Below, one piece after another: positions 31,513 through 42,836 of a DNA stretch of 64,000 nt (positions are counted from its first letter, which is position 1; each line of letters begins with the position of its first letter). The stretch is from assembly GCF_032884065.1 (NCBI RefSeq), contig NC_088863.1, positions 63,573,604 to 63,637,603 on the forward strand. Reading direction: 5' to 3'. Position numbers and translations under genes: made by a program. The stretch is from Artemia franciscana. Its lineage: Eukaryota; Arthropoda; Branchiopoda; Anostraca; Artemiidae. The notes under the pieces were generated by a model. It had not been told where the DNA came from. It did no database searches and worked only from the letters and a program-made list of their open reading frames with translations.

Positions 31513-34070
31513 CTGAGAAAGAAATAGAAATTAATCGATATCGAAAAGTCAATACGGCAAGTTTGGTGCTGAAAATCTCTGTTTTACAAAGGACACAAAC
31601 GAAAGAGTACTCCCACCCTAATTATAACTATTGAAAAATATCAAATACATGTATTCATTCGCTTCAAATGCTTCAGCAAACACAGTCAACACTGTTACTC
31701 AACGAGCATCTTTGTTCGCACGTTTTGTTGGAGCGCAGATGGGGAATTCTCCACCAGAGGATACAAGGTTGGCAGAAAACTTTGATGAGTCTTAGAATCA
31801 GTAGAAACATCGTATCTTTGGGAAGTTAAACATTTGTGCAGATTACAATTCATTTCATTTGTTGTTTTTTTTTCAAGTGAAATTTTGAACATATACCTAA
31901 TTGATTATAAGGATTGAAAAAACTATAAGCAACGACCCATGCATCTAGATGCTGAATAGAATGCATGAATTAATCCGCTTGAAAGGCTTAAGTAAAGGCA
32001 ATTAACATTTTTGGGAAGCACAGAGCCTGAAGATTATATCTAAGGGAAGCAGGGGTTAGCTGATAATTTATATTTTTCCTAAAGAGGGGAGCAAGGCTTC
32101 AAACCAATCTTTGGAAGAGGAAAATTTTCTTTACCACATCTCAGTAATTTATTTATACATTTACATTTCTTACATTTCGTATACTTACGCTTATTCTTCA
32201 GCCATCAGTGGATGGACACGTGCAGTTACACGAAAATTTGAATTATGGGAATTTGAATTAATTAAACGACTACTCGCTTCAATTAATATTTCTGGCATTA
32301 GCTTAACCCCTTATTCACAAAGTGTCTCCATCATTCTTAGAGGTGTACAGTTGTAACACAGCCGATGAACATACTAGAATCCATTGAATTGGAGTTGGTA
32401 TTCCATAGGAGTTGAAAGAAGCTTAAGTTAAAAAGTACTTGAAAGACCATGCCTTCAATAGAGTTATTGATTAGGAAATTCAGTTCAAATCCCAATAGCA
32501 AAATAATTGAAAGATAGAATTAATAATAATTCAGTATTTGATAATAAAATATAATTAATTATTGATTAATAAATAATTAAATTGATAAAATTATTAATAA
32601 ATTTTATGATTAAATAAACTAAATTAATAGATTAACTGATTAAGAATAAAGCATCAATAAACTAATTGAATTAATTAAATAAATAAGATATAAATTATGT
32701 AGAACAAATACAGATACAAGGAAATATTTTATACCAGCATTACGCCAAGCAACTATGAAACATAATCCCCCTCCACAGCCCTGTCTGAACTGATTCAGTG
32801 GCTAGTCTTAATTGGCTATTTATGAATTGTTGAGCATAGTGTGAATAACGTTGGCTTGGCGTCTTCGAATTATAACATACATAACTTAGTTAGGCGAATC
32901 ACAATTTTTGCATAAGCTTGCTGAAATATAGAATCTATCTAAGGTATAAAATGGCACTTATCTTGCATTCTTAAACCCCTTTAAATGGTTCCTGGGAGGG
33001 TGTAAAGAGGGAAGCCGTGAATAAATTAGGTTGGAGGAGGAGCGTGCGTAGCTGTGTTGGCCTCAAGCGTTTTGGTGCTGCAGTGAGTTATTAGTAGTAG
33101 TAGTAGTAAATCAAGGGTTAGTTTTATAAAATCTTTAATTTTATATATGAAAGAATCAGACTCGTACTTCAAAACTAATGAACAGGATAGCCTGTTAATA
33201 TCAAAGTGCTAAGCTGCTTGTAGACGACACGTTAGAAAAGCTCCTTGTCTGCCCTCCCTCCTCCATTTGAAAACTTCTGCACAGGTTGCCTTTCATGTAA
33301 TTCCAATTCCTCTTTTAATATTTTTGTATAAGCCTCGTTGATTTATGTTACTCACGTAATAATGCAAGATAATAAAGCATGAAGCCTCGTTCAGAAAACG
33401 AATGGGTTTCTGGGTATACCACTTGTTGATCTTGTATAAATTTATATTTCTTCCCAGCGCATGTTAACTTTTTATCAGCTCTATAGTCATCTGCCTAAAC
33501 TCCTTAGTATTTTGCCATTTTTTACATCCAAATAAACTAACTATCATCTTCGTAACATAAATCATTTTATGTTTATTTTATTTTCAGTTTCCTTTTAACC
33601 CATCTCTTAGGTCAGTTTTCAATTCTGTAAAAGCCAGTCATATAAATGGGATATAATCAGTTCAAAAGTTGCACTTGTTTGGTCTCTTTAAAAAATCACA
33701 AAAAAAAGGATTTGTTCTATTTTTTTATTTTTCCAGATTGACTGGACCGTTTAGTTATTGCATTTTATGTCATAGCTCTTTTTCCTCTCTATTTCTCTGA
33801 GATACTGTTCAAATGACACGGATGTTTCCACCTCCTTTACATACCATTGAGGCTTAACGGGGTTAAATCTAAAGAAAAATTAAGCGTTACTTTTTTCTAA
33901 GAACTGTTTGAACTGTTCAGGTGCCAATCTGACAGGTCCATTCTTTAAAATCTGTCAAAGCAGCTGCTTGACTTTTGTTTATATACAATCATAAGGTTGT
34001 TGTTTAAAATATAAAAAGAATATCACTATGGACAATCTTTTTTTCATTTTGATTGCTGTTTGTTTCAAAA
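31513..34070 (-). other. SPRTN intron 3, proximal part
   Basis: Non-coding, AT-rich, including a TAAT-rich stretch (about 32510-32700). The only identifiable item is a LINE 3' end at 32988-33110. Intron 3 as a whole is 31513-53209 (21,697 bases). Confidence 0.65.
32988..33110 (+). mobile_element. 3' end of an RTE-like LINE
   Basis: About 120 bases match the terminal coding segment of the LINE at 52750-52880 (GGAGGAGCGTGCGTAGCTGT then GGCCTCAAGCG) and end in a TAG/GTA trinucleotide tail. A severely 5'-truncated insertion is the usual outcome of LINE target-primed reverse transcription. Confidence 0.75.
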
Positions 34071-35565
34071 CAGTTCGTGGTAACTAACTAAGGAGTGAGG
34101 AGTGACCTGGCTCAATAGTAACCAAAACTCTAAAAAACAGAATTTTGATACCAATAGCTACATCAAAAGAATCGCTTTTAATGTTGATTTTAAATATATA
34201 AGTTTCATCAAGTTCAGTATTACCCATCAAAAGTTACGAGCCTGAGAAAATTTGCCTTCTTTTAAAAAATAGGAAGAAACACCCCCTAAAAGTCATAGAA
34301 TCTTAACGGAAATCACACCATCAGATTCAGCGTATCAGAGAACCCTACAGTAGAAGTTTCAAGCTCCTATCTACAAAAACGGGGATTTTGCATTTTTTGC
34401 CACAAGACAGATCACAGATGCGTGTTTATTTGTTTGTGTGTTTTTGTTTTGTTTTTTCCCCAGGGGTGATCGTATCGACCCAGTAGTCCTAGAATGTTGC
34501 GAGAGGGCTCATTCTAACGGAAATAAAAAGTTCTAGTGCCCTTTTTAAGTGACCAAAAAAAATTGAAGGGGACCTAGGCCATCTCCAACGCTAATTATTT
34601 TCCAAAAGTCACTGGATCACGGGGATTTTTGGTTGGGAAGTAGGGGTTGAGAAGAGAGGGATATGCTGGGGAAACTTTCCATGAAGGGATTTGTCAGGTG
34701 GGAAGAAAATTTTCATATAGGGAGCGTAGGATTTTCTAGCATTATTAAAAAAAAACAATGAAAAAATAAATATGAAAAAGCTTTTTCAACTGAAAGAAAG
34801 GAGCAGCATTAAAACTTAAAACGAACAGAAATTATTACGCATATGATGGGTTCACATCCTCCAAATACCTCGATCTTTACGCTAAAGTATTTTTAGTAAT
34901 TTCAACTATTTATTCTACGGCCTTTGTGATTCAGGGGTCATTCTTAAGGAATTGGGACAAAATTTAAGCTTTAGTGTAAAGAGCAAGGTACTGACGAGGG
35001 GATGAACCCCCTCATATACTTAATAAAAACATTCAAATACAGAAGTCCGTTACGTAAGCTGATTCGTAAGTTACGTATATCTCTTACTAATAAAAATGTT
35101 CGTAGAAAATTAAAAGTTCTAGTTGCCTTTTCAAGTAACCAAAAAATTGGAAGGCAACTAGGCCTCCTCCCCCACATCTTTTTTTCTCAAAATCATTCGA
35201 TCAAAACTATGAGAAAGCCATTTAGCCTACAAAATAAATATGCAAATTTTGTTTTAATTATTGATCTGCGGAGAGCCAAAATCAAAAATGCATTAATTCA
35301 CGAACGTTCGGAAATTAAACAAAAAAGAGTTTTTTTTTTATCTGAAAGTAAGGAGCGACATTAAAACTTAAAATGAAAAGAAATTGCTTCGTATATGAAA
35401 GGGGTTGCTCCCTCGTCAACGCCCCGCTCTTTACGGTAAAGTTTTTAACTGTTTTAAAGAGTAGTGTTGAGAGAAACAGTCAATCTTTAGCGTAAAGAGC
35501 GGGGCATTGAGGAGGGAGCAACCCCTTTCATATACGAAGTAATTTCTGTTCGTTTTAAGTTTTAA
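34071..35565 (+). repeat. Hairpin repeat family, copy A
   Basis: Starts CAGTTCGTGG, as in copies B and C, but the small 5' palindrome is decayed. It contains the family's two hairpin modules; the second spans about 35330-35562. More diverged than B and C, so older. The open frames within it are not conserved between copies. Confidence 0.8.
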
Positions 35566-36464
35566 TTATGAACAGAGTCAAAGTACAGATTAGGGTTTTT
35601 GCACAGGGTAGAAACACCAAATAATACTGAAGGAAGCAAAGGAAAAGGAACGGAGGCTAATCTGTCACCAATAATGAGTTAGACAGTACCCACGTATCCG
35701 AAGTCAATGGGAGGTCAAATTTTCAGTGTATTATGTTAAGGCTTCCAGGAAATGCTCAGAGGGATATTGGACCAAATCTAAAAACACTATGTATATCCAT
35801 ATTTTAAAAAGAGCGTATCAGCAATGACTCAGGAACGCTAAAGGTATTATAAGTTGAGACTTTCGAAGAAAGTTGAAGGGCATTCTCGGACTAAATCCAA
35901 AGATACAATGTACATCAAAGTAGTTAAAAGAGCATATCTAAATCCCTGGAACGATTGAAACTTTCAGACAATCACTAAGATATGCTGAACTAATTCAAGA
36001 CATTCAAAACGAAGTATTTACAATATCTCAGAACAAAGAGTACAAAGCTAAAATTTTTAAATAATTGTGAAGGCGAAGTTAAAAAAAATCAAAAGACACT
36101 AAATCCAATTATCAAGTAAAACAAAATAATTAATTAAAAATTACAGGGAACAGAAATTATCAAAAACATGAATAGCGTTGCCATTCTACCCCTAAGCCTT
36201 TCAAAAGTTATTGCGCCTTTTTCATTTTACTGACAAACAAATACATTTTAATAATTTTTTTTTCGCATTTAAAACACAAAAATCAAAAATCCAATATAAA
36301 CGTTGAGCTTCAGAGGTTTCCAGGAATTTAAATCATTATACATTAAATACTCAGTCTATTCACTCATCACCTCTATTCTTTCTAGTCATCTTACCAAATC
36401 ATATTTTTTTATTATTTAATTTTTATTTCTTTTCTTACTGTTTTATTTTATTTTATAGCGTTTC
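35566..36464. other. Unassigned intronic sequence
   Basis: AT-rich sequence between two hairpin repeats. I see no gene or recognisable element. Confidence 0.5.
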
Positions 36465-38170
36465 AAACAGTTCGTGGTAACGAACTGCAGTAAGGAGCGA
36501 CCCGGCTCAATAGTAACCAAAACTCTAAAAAATGGAATTTTGACACCAATAGCTACATCAAAAGAATCGCATTTTAATGCTGGTTTTAAATATATAAGTT
36601 TCATCAAGTTTAGTCTTACCCATCAAAAGTTACGAGCCTGAGAAAATTTGCGTTATTTTAGAAAATAGGGGGAAACGCCCCCTAAAAGTCATAGAATCTT
36701 AACGAAAATCGCACCATCAGATTCAGCGTATCAGAGAACCCTACTGTAGAAGTTTCGAGCTCCTATCTACAAAAATGTGGAATTTTGCATTTTTTGCCAG
36801 AAGGCAGATCACGGATGCGTGTTTATTTGTTTTTTTGTTTTTTTTTTTTTTCCCAGGGGTGATCGTATCGACCCAGTTGTCCTAGAATGCTGCAAGAGGG
36901 CTCATTCTAACGGAAATGAAAAGTTCTAGTGCCCTTTTTAAGTGACCAAAAAAATTGGAGGGCACCTAGGCCCCCTCCCACGCTAATTATTTTCCCAAAG
37001 TCAACGGATCAAAATTCTGAGATAGCCATTTTATTCAGCGTAGTCAAAAAACCTTATAACTATGTCTTTGGGGACGACTTACTCCCCCACAGTCCCCGTG
37101 GGAGGGGCAACAAGTTACAAACTTTGACCTGTGCTTATATATAGTAATGGTTATTGGGAAGTATACAGGCGTTTTCAGGATGATTTTTTTAGTTTGGGGG
37201 AGGGGTTGAGAAGAGGGGGATATGCTGGGGGAACTTTCCTTCGAGAATTTGTAATGGGAGAAGAAAATTTCCATGAAGGGAGAGCAGGATTTACTAGCAT
37301 TATTTAAAAAAAAAACAATTAAAAAATAAAAGTGAAAAAGTTTTTTCAGCTGGAACTAAGGAACAGCAATAAAACTTAAAACAAACAGAAATTATTACCC
37401 ATATGAGGGGCTCACCTCCTTCTAATACCTCGCTCTTTACGCTAAAGTATTTTCGGTAATTTCAACTACTTATTCTACGGCTTTTGTGATTCAGGGGGTC
37501 ATTCTTAATGAATTGGGATAAAATTTAAGCTTTAGTGTAAAGAGCGAGGTACTGATGATGGGGCGAGTCCCCTCATATATGTAATAAAAACATGAGAATA
37601 CAAAAGTTCTTTATGTAAGCTAATTTATAAGTTACGTAAATCTTTTACCAATAAAAAGATTCGTAAAAAATTAAAAGTTCTAGTTGCCTTTATAATTAAC
37701 CAAAAAATCGGGGGGCAACTAGGCTTCGTCCCCCGCTCTTTTTTTCTCAAAATCATTCGATCAAAGTTATGAGAAAGCCATTGAGCCAAAAAAAAAAAAA
37801 AATATGCAAATTCCGTTTTGATTATTCCTCTGCGGAGAGCCAAAATCAAAACATGCATTGATTCAAAAACGTTCAGAAATTAAATAAAAAAAAACAAGTT
37901 TTTTCAACTGAAAGTAAGGAGTGACATCAAAACTTAAAACGCATAGAAATTACTTCGTATATGAAAGAGGCTGCTTCCTCATCAACGCCCCGCTCTTTAC
38001 GCTAAAGTTTTTTACTGTTTTAGAAAGAAGAATTGAGAGAAAGAGTCAAACTTTAGCGTAAAGAGCGGGGCGTTGATGAGGAAGCAGCCTCTTTCATATA
38101 CGAAGTAATTTCTGTGCGTTTTAAGTTTTGATGTCACTCCTTACTTTCAGTTGAAAAAACTTGTTTTTTT
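36465..38170 (+). repeat. Hairpin repeat family, copy B
   Basis: Begins with a 7-bp palindrome CAGTTCG-TGGTAA-CGAACTG (36468-36487). A unique-looking body follows, then a first diverged hairpin module (about 37400-37580, arms sharing CGCTCTTTACGCTAAAG and its complement), then the terminal long hairpin (37889-38169). It is nearly identical to copy C, which lacks about 70 bases near its 5' end. No transposase frame is seen, so it is probably non-autonomous. The family is not one I can name. Confidence 0.85.
37889..38169. repeat. Long near-perfect hairpin, copy B
   Basis: Arms of about 122 bases (37889-38010 and 38048-38169) are reverse complements with very few mismatches, around a 37-base spacer. 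If transcribed it would fold into long double-stranded RNA. Confidence 0.9.
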
Positions 38171-38312
38171 TAATTTAATTATTATAATAAACTGTTCAAA
38201 AACTAATCTATAATATGAAATACAGTTTTGATTGGTCCATTGAACGAGTAAGACCTCTATGTGCTCCGTGCCGAAATATAGTTTATTTCAGTGGAAAGAA
38301 TTAGTTTTCAAA

Positions 38313-39960
38313 CAGTTCGTGGTAATGAACTGTAGTAAGGAGCGACCCGGCTCAATAGTAACCAAAACTCTAAAAAATGGATAAGTTTCATCAAGTTTAG
38401 TCTTACCCATCAAAAGTTACGAGCCTGAGAAAATTTGCGTTATTTTAGAAAATAGGGGGAAACGCCCCCTAAAAGTCATAGAATCTTAACGAAAATCACA
38501 CCATCAGATTCAGCGTATCAGAGAACCCTACTGTAGAAGTTTCGAGCTCCTATCTACAAAAATGTGGAATTTTGCATTTTTTTGCCAGAAGGCAGATCAC
38601 GGATGCGTGTTTATTTGTTTTTTTGTTTTTTGTGTTTTTTTTTCCCCAGGGGTGATCGTATCGACCAAGTTGTCCTAGAATGTTGCAAGAGGGCTCATTA
38701 TAGCGGAAATGAAAAGTTCTAGTGCCCTTTTTAAGTGACCAAAAAAATTGGAGGGCACCTAGGCCCCCTCCCACGCTAATTATTTTCCCAAAGTCAACGG
38801 ATCAAAATTCTGAGATAGCCATTTTATTCAGCGTAGTCGAAAAACCTTATAACTATGTCTTTGGGGACGACTTACTCCCCCACAGTCCCCGTGGGAGGGG
38901 CAACAAGTTACAAACTTTGACCTGTGCTTACATACAGTAATGGTTATTGGGAAGTATACAGGCGTTTTCAGGAGGATTTTTTTGGTTTGGGGGAGGGGTT
39001 GAGAAGAGGGGGATATGCTGGGGGAACTTTCCTTCGAGAATTTGTAATGGGAGAAAAAAATTTCCATGAAGGGAGAGCAGGATTTACTAGCATTATTTAA
39101 AAAAAAACAATTAAAAAATAAAAGTGAAAAAGCTTTTTCAGCTGGAAGTAAGGAACAGCAATAAAACTTAAAACAAACAGAAATTATTACCCATATGAGG
39201 GGCTCACCTCCTTCTAATACCTCGCTCTTTACGCTAAAGTATTTTCGGTAATTTCAACTACTTATTCTACGGCTTTTGTGATTCAGGGGGTCATTCTTAA
39301 TGAATTGGGATAAAATTTAAGCTTTAGTGTAAAGAGCGAGGTACTGACGATTGGGCGAATCCCCTCATATATGTAATAAAAACATGAGAATACAAAAGTT
39401 CTTTACGTAAGCTAATTTATAAGTTACGTAAATCTTTTACCAATAAAAAGATTCGTAAAAAATTAAAAGTTCTAGTTGCCTTTTTAATTAACCAAAAAAT
39501 CGGGGGGCAACTAGGCTTCGTCCCCGCTCTTTTTTTTCTCAAAATCATTCGATCAAAATTATGAGAAAGCCATTGAGCCAAAAAAAAAAAAAATATGCAA
39601 ATTTCGTTTTGATTATTCTTCTGCGGAGAGCCAAAATCAAAACATGCATTGATTCAAAAACGTTCAGAAATTAAATAATAAAAACAAGTTTTTTCAACTG
39701 AAAGTAAGGAGTGACATCAAAACTTAAAACGCACAGAAATTACTTCGTATATGAAAGAGGCTGCTTCCTCATCAACGCCCCGCTCTTTACGCTAAAGTTT
39801 TTTACTGTTTTAGAAAGAAGAATTGAGAGAAAGAGTCAAACTTTAGCGTAAAGAGCGGGGCGTTGATGAGGAAGCAGCCTCTTTCATATACGAAGTAATT
39901 TCTGTGCGTTTTAAGTTTTGATGTCATTCCTTACTTTCAGTTGAAAAAACTTGTTTTTTT
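38313..39960 (+). repeat. Hairpin repeat family, copy C
   Basis: Same organisation as copy B, including the 5' palindrome (38313-38332, one mismatch) and the terminal hairpin. A deletion of about 70 bases near 38380 distinguishes it. It follows B directly (about 140 bases between), in the same orientation, so B and C may be a tandem duplication. Confidence 0.85.
39681..39957. repeat. Long near-perfect hairpin, copy C
   Basis: Arms of about 120 bases (39681-39800 and 39838-39957) flank a 37-base spacer identical in length to that of copy B. Confidence 0.9.
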
Positions 39961-40081
39961 TATTTAATATTGTAAAGGATTGATTGAAAGTATTCGAATA
40001 CATTTTGAATGTATTGTACGCTGGTAACATCGCGGGTAAACAATCTTTGCAAATTTAGGTGATATTTGGTTATTGTTAGAG

Positions 40082-40600
40082 ATGGTAAGAACAGACAAAA
40101 GGCCCAGTCAAGAAGAGTCACTTGATGATGAGTTTTCTACGTCATTAATATTGAATAAATATGAAGATTTCGAGTCTAGCCGAGAGTTTCGGAGAAATCT
40201 TGTCTGTCGTTAAAGATAATGAAAAAAAAAATTGGACGATATAACAGAGCAGTTTAAGCTGCTTGAGACCTGAATAAAATCGACTGCAAAAACTCTTGCT
40301 TGTAAAGCCTAGGAATTTTCTAGAATGGAACCGAAATACAACGTTATTGTTAATGAGGCAGCTAATGTAACAACCCAGATAAGCGTTATTACTTCGAAAA
40401 TGCAAATCCTCCAAAAGAAAATACTGATTAAAAAAGAAAAAAATAGAATGTTGTGCTGCGAATACAAGATGACGGAGCAAAATATTATTATATGGAATTT
40501 TCCTTGTAGTAATGAAGAGGAGACCAAAGACTCATTTAAATCTATTTATGAACAGGTTCTGGAGATGAATATGGCACCTAATTGTGTTGCGAGAGAAACA
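40082..40600 (+). pseudogene. LINE ORF1 remnant
   Basis: Begins MVRTDKRPSQEESLDDEF and, after a stop and shifts, continues in the frame 40325-40684. That frame has a heptad-like coiled-coil region and NIIIWNFPCSNEEETKDSF, which resembles the start of the RRM-like domain of non-LTR ORF1 proteins. It is cut off by unrelated sequence near 40590. It precedes the LINE ORF2 remnant at 43096 in the same orientation, so I infer one broken element. Confidence 0.55.
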
Positions 40601-42836
40601 CTTTGGTTTTGTCCCGTTTTTTTTTTGTTTTTTTTTCCTATGCCGCCGATCTCGGCTTATTCTTGGAGACTGGTTTGGGTCTAACCTGCGCAGTTTTTAC
40701 GGAAAGTGTGGACCTCAGGCCGGATTGATGACTATGGCATTACATTTTGGGAAGCTCCGCAGAACTCTTGCCTGGGGCCAAAAAGGATGGTTTTTACTAG
40801 TCCACGAGCCAGAGACTATGGTGTGCGAAGTGAAGTGGAGTTATATAGCCTATGTCAGAGAGGAGTATCTGAAGAGGTGCAGCCAAGCTTTCGTTTCATC
40901 AAACCTTGTTTCTGCTTTCGAGTGGAAAGCTCCGTTCTAGTAGGCAAGCAGGCAGGCACCACTTTCAAATTGAAGATGGCCCCACAGCCAATATATCTTC
41001 ATTGAGTGATAAATAGAAAAATTGACAGAAGCAAAAAAGAGGCATTTTCCCACGAGTCCGAAAGTGCTGCCATCCATTGTTTCTATTCATTTCTGTTCGT
41101 GATTTTGGCTGGGTTTATCATTTGTTTTTTCGGACTTGGGACTGAGGTAGAGAAATGCTATCAGATGTACCTCTTAAACTATAAAAGTTCTGCCATTGCT
41201 AAAGAAATTGGAGCTTATCCTTTGCTCCTTTCTAAGTGGTGATGTTAGAAAGTTGGCCTACGGCAGAAGAGCCGGCAGAAGAGAAATAGAATTTTTTCTC
41301 GACGGCAATCAATAGCTCTTGATGAGCTGATCAAACTATATGTCATCCATTTTTTGGTACAAAAATTCCTTCATGAGCTAAACTACCTTGAAAGTTTCAA
41401 GGAGTTGACAACTTCAGTAGTACGGTACATACTGAAACCAAAAATAGGCCGATACCAATTGTGAGACAAGTGGAGGACTTGTATGCAACAGTTGGCTGTA
41501 CCTATTATTTGGTTCCGGTTTATTTGATGGTAAGGCCAATTTGGTTCCAGTGGTAAGATATGCAGGGGACTTGAAAGTAAAAATCGTCTGTTAGGCTACA
41601 ATCATCTTCAGTGAAGAGGGGTTTGTAACTTTTGCTAGTTGCCGTAGCCTACCCATACTCACTGTAACCTAGAATTAAGTGTTTACACAACGGATATTAT
41701 TCCAAGTCTTGATCCGTCACCATGTCTACTGTTGAAAAAGATTAAGTTCAACTGGCTTCAAAGTCAATTTAGTCCCTTCTTTTGGTATTATAGCTCGTGA
41801 TGAGCTGACCAAAGTATATGTCATCCATTTTTTGGTACAAAAATTCCTTCATGAGATATACCAGTTTGAGAATTTCCAGGGGTTGACAACTTCAGTAGTA
41901 AGGTACACACTGAAACCAAAAATAGGCCGATACCAATTGTGAGACATGTAGGGGACATGTAAGGAAAGGTCGGCTGTTAGCTCATAACCATCTTCGACAA
42001 TGGGGGGTTTGCAAATTTTGCTATTTGGTGTACCTATTATTTGTTTCCAGTGTATTTGATGGTAAGACTGAGTTAGTTCCAGTGGTAAGACATGTAGGGG
42101 ACTTGTAAGTAATACTCGTCTGTTAGGCTACAATCATCTTCAGTGAAGAGGGGTTTGTGACTTTCGCTAGTTGGTGTAGCCTACCCATACTCACTGAAAC
42201 CTACAAGTAAGTGTTTATGCAATGGGTAAAAACGATAACGTAAAACAACGAGGCAGTTTTGTAGTAATTAATAGAGTGTCATGTATGGTATTTTTATTCT
42301 GAAAAGTTACGGATAGCTTTATAATATCAACTAGATCATATAAGATACTGTTTCAAGTTTTCGTCCGTCACGATGTCTACGATTGATAAGGATAACGTTC
42401 AACTGGCTGCAAAGTAAATTTAGTCCCTTCTTTCGGTATTATGGATAGCTCATGATGAGTTGATAAAAAAATATGTCATAGTAGATTCTTCATAATTAAT
42501 AGTGTCATTTATGGTATTTTTATCCTGAAAAGTTACAGATAGCTTTATAATACCAACTGGGTTATATAAGATATTGTTCTAAGCTTTCATCCGTCACGAT
42601 TTCTATGATTGAAAAGGATAAAGTTCAACTGGCTGCAAAGTCAATTTAGTCCCTTCTTTCGATATTCTTTTGTTATTGTTGTTTTTTCAAAGCTGAGGAA
42701 TAGCCTTTGATCATGTGATTACTGATTGCGTTCTTCTTTGAACATAACGTTTTAAAAGCTTCGATAGGCTGACAACTTCAGCGTTTAACTGACAGCAAAG
42801 AAACAAAACAAAAGTGTTGCTCTCGCAACACTTTAT
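40591..42836 (+). repeat. Insert within LINE with tandem internal units
   Basis: This segment separates the ORF1 and ORF2 remnants. Its left edge carries GTTGCGAGAGAAACACTT (about 40587). Its right edge carries a 10-bp-arm palindrome AAAGTGTTGC-TCTC-GCAACACTTT (about 42811-42836), so both ends share a GTTGCGAGAG-type sequence. Inside, a unit of about 490 bases (about 41300-41790 and 41790-42220) is repeated, and a third segment (CGTCACGATGTCTAC-type) occurs near 41720, 42365 and 42595. No reliable gene is seen. Confidence 0.5.

Noticed and set aside
40584-41242. Overlapping open frames of 78-118 codons
   Set aside because: They have no recognised domain, overlap in different frames and lie in the repeat-built insert within a LINE.
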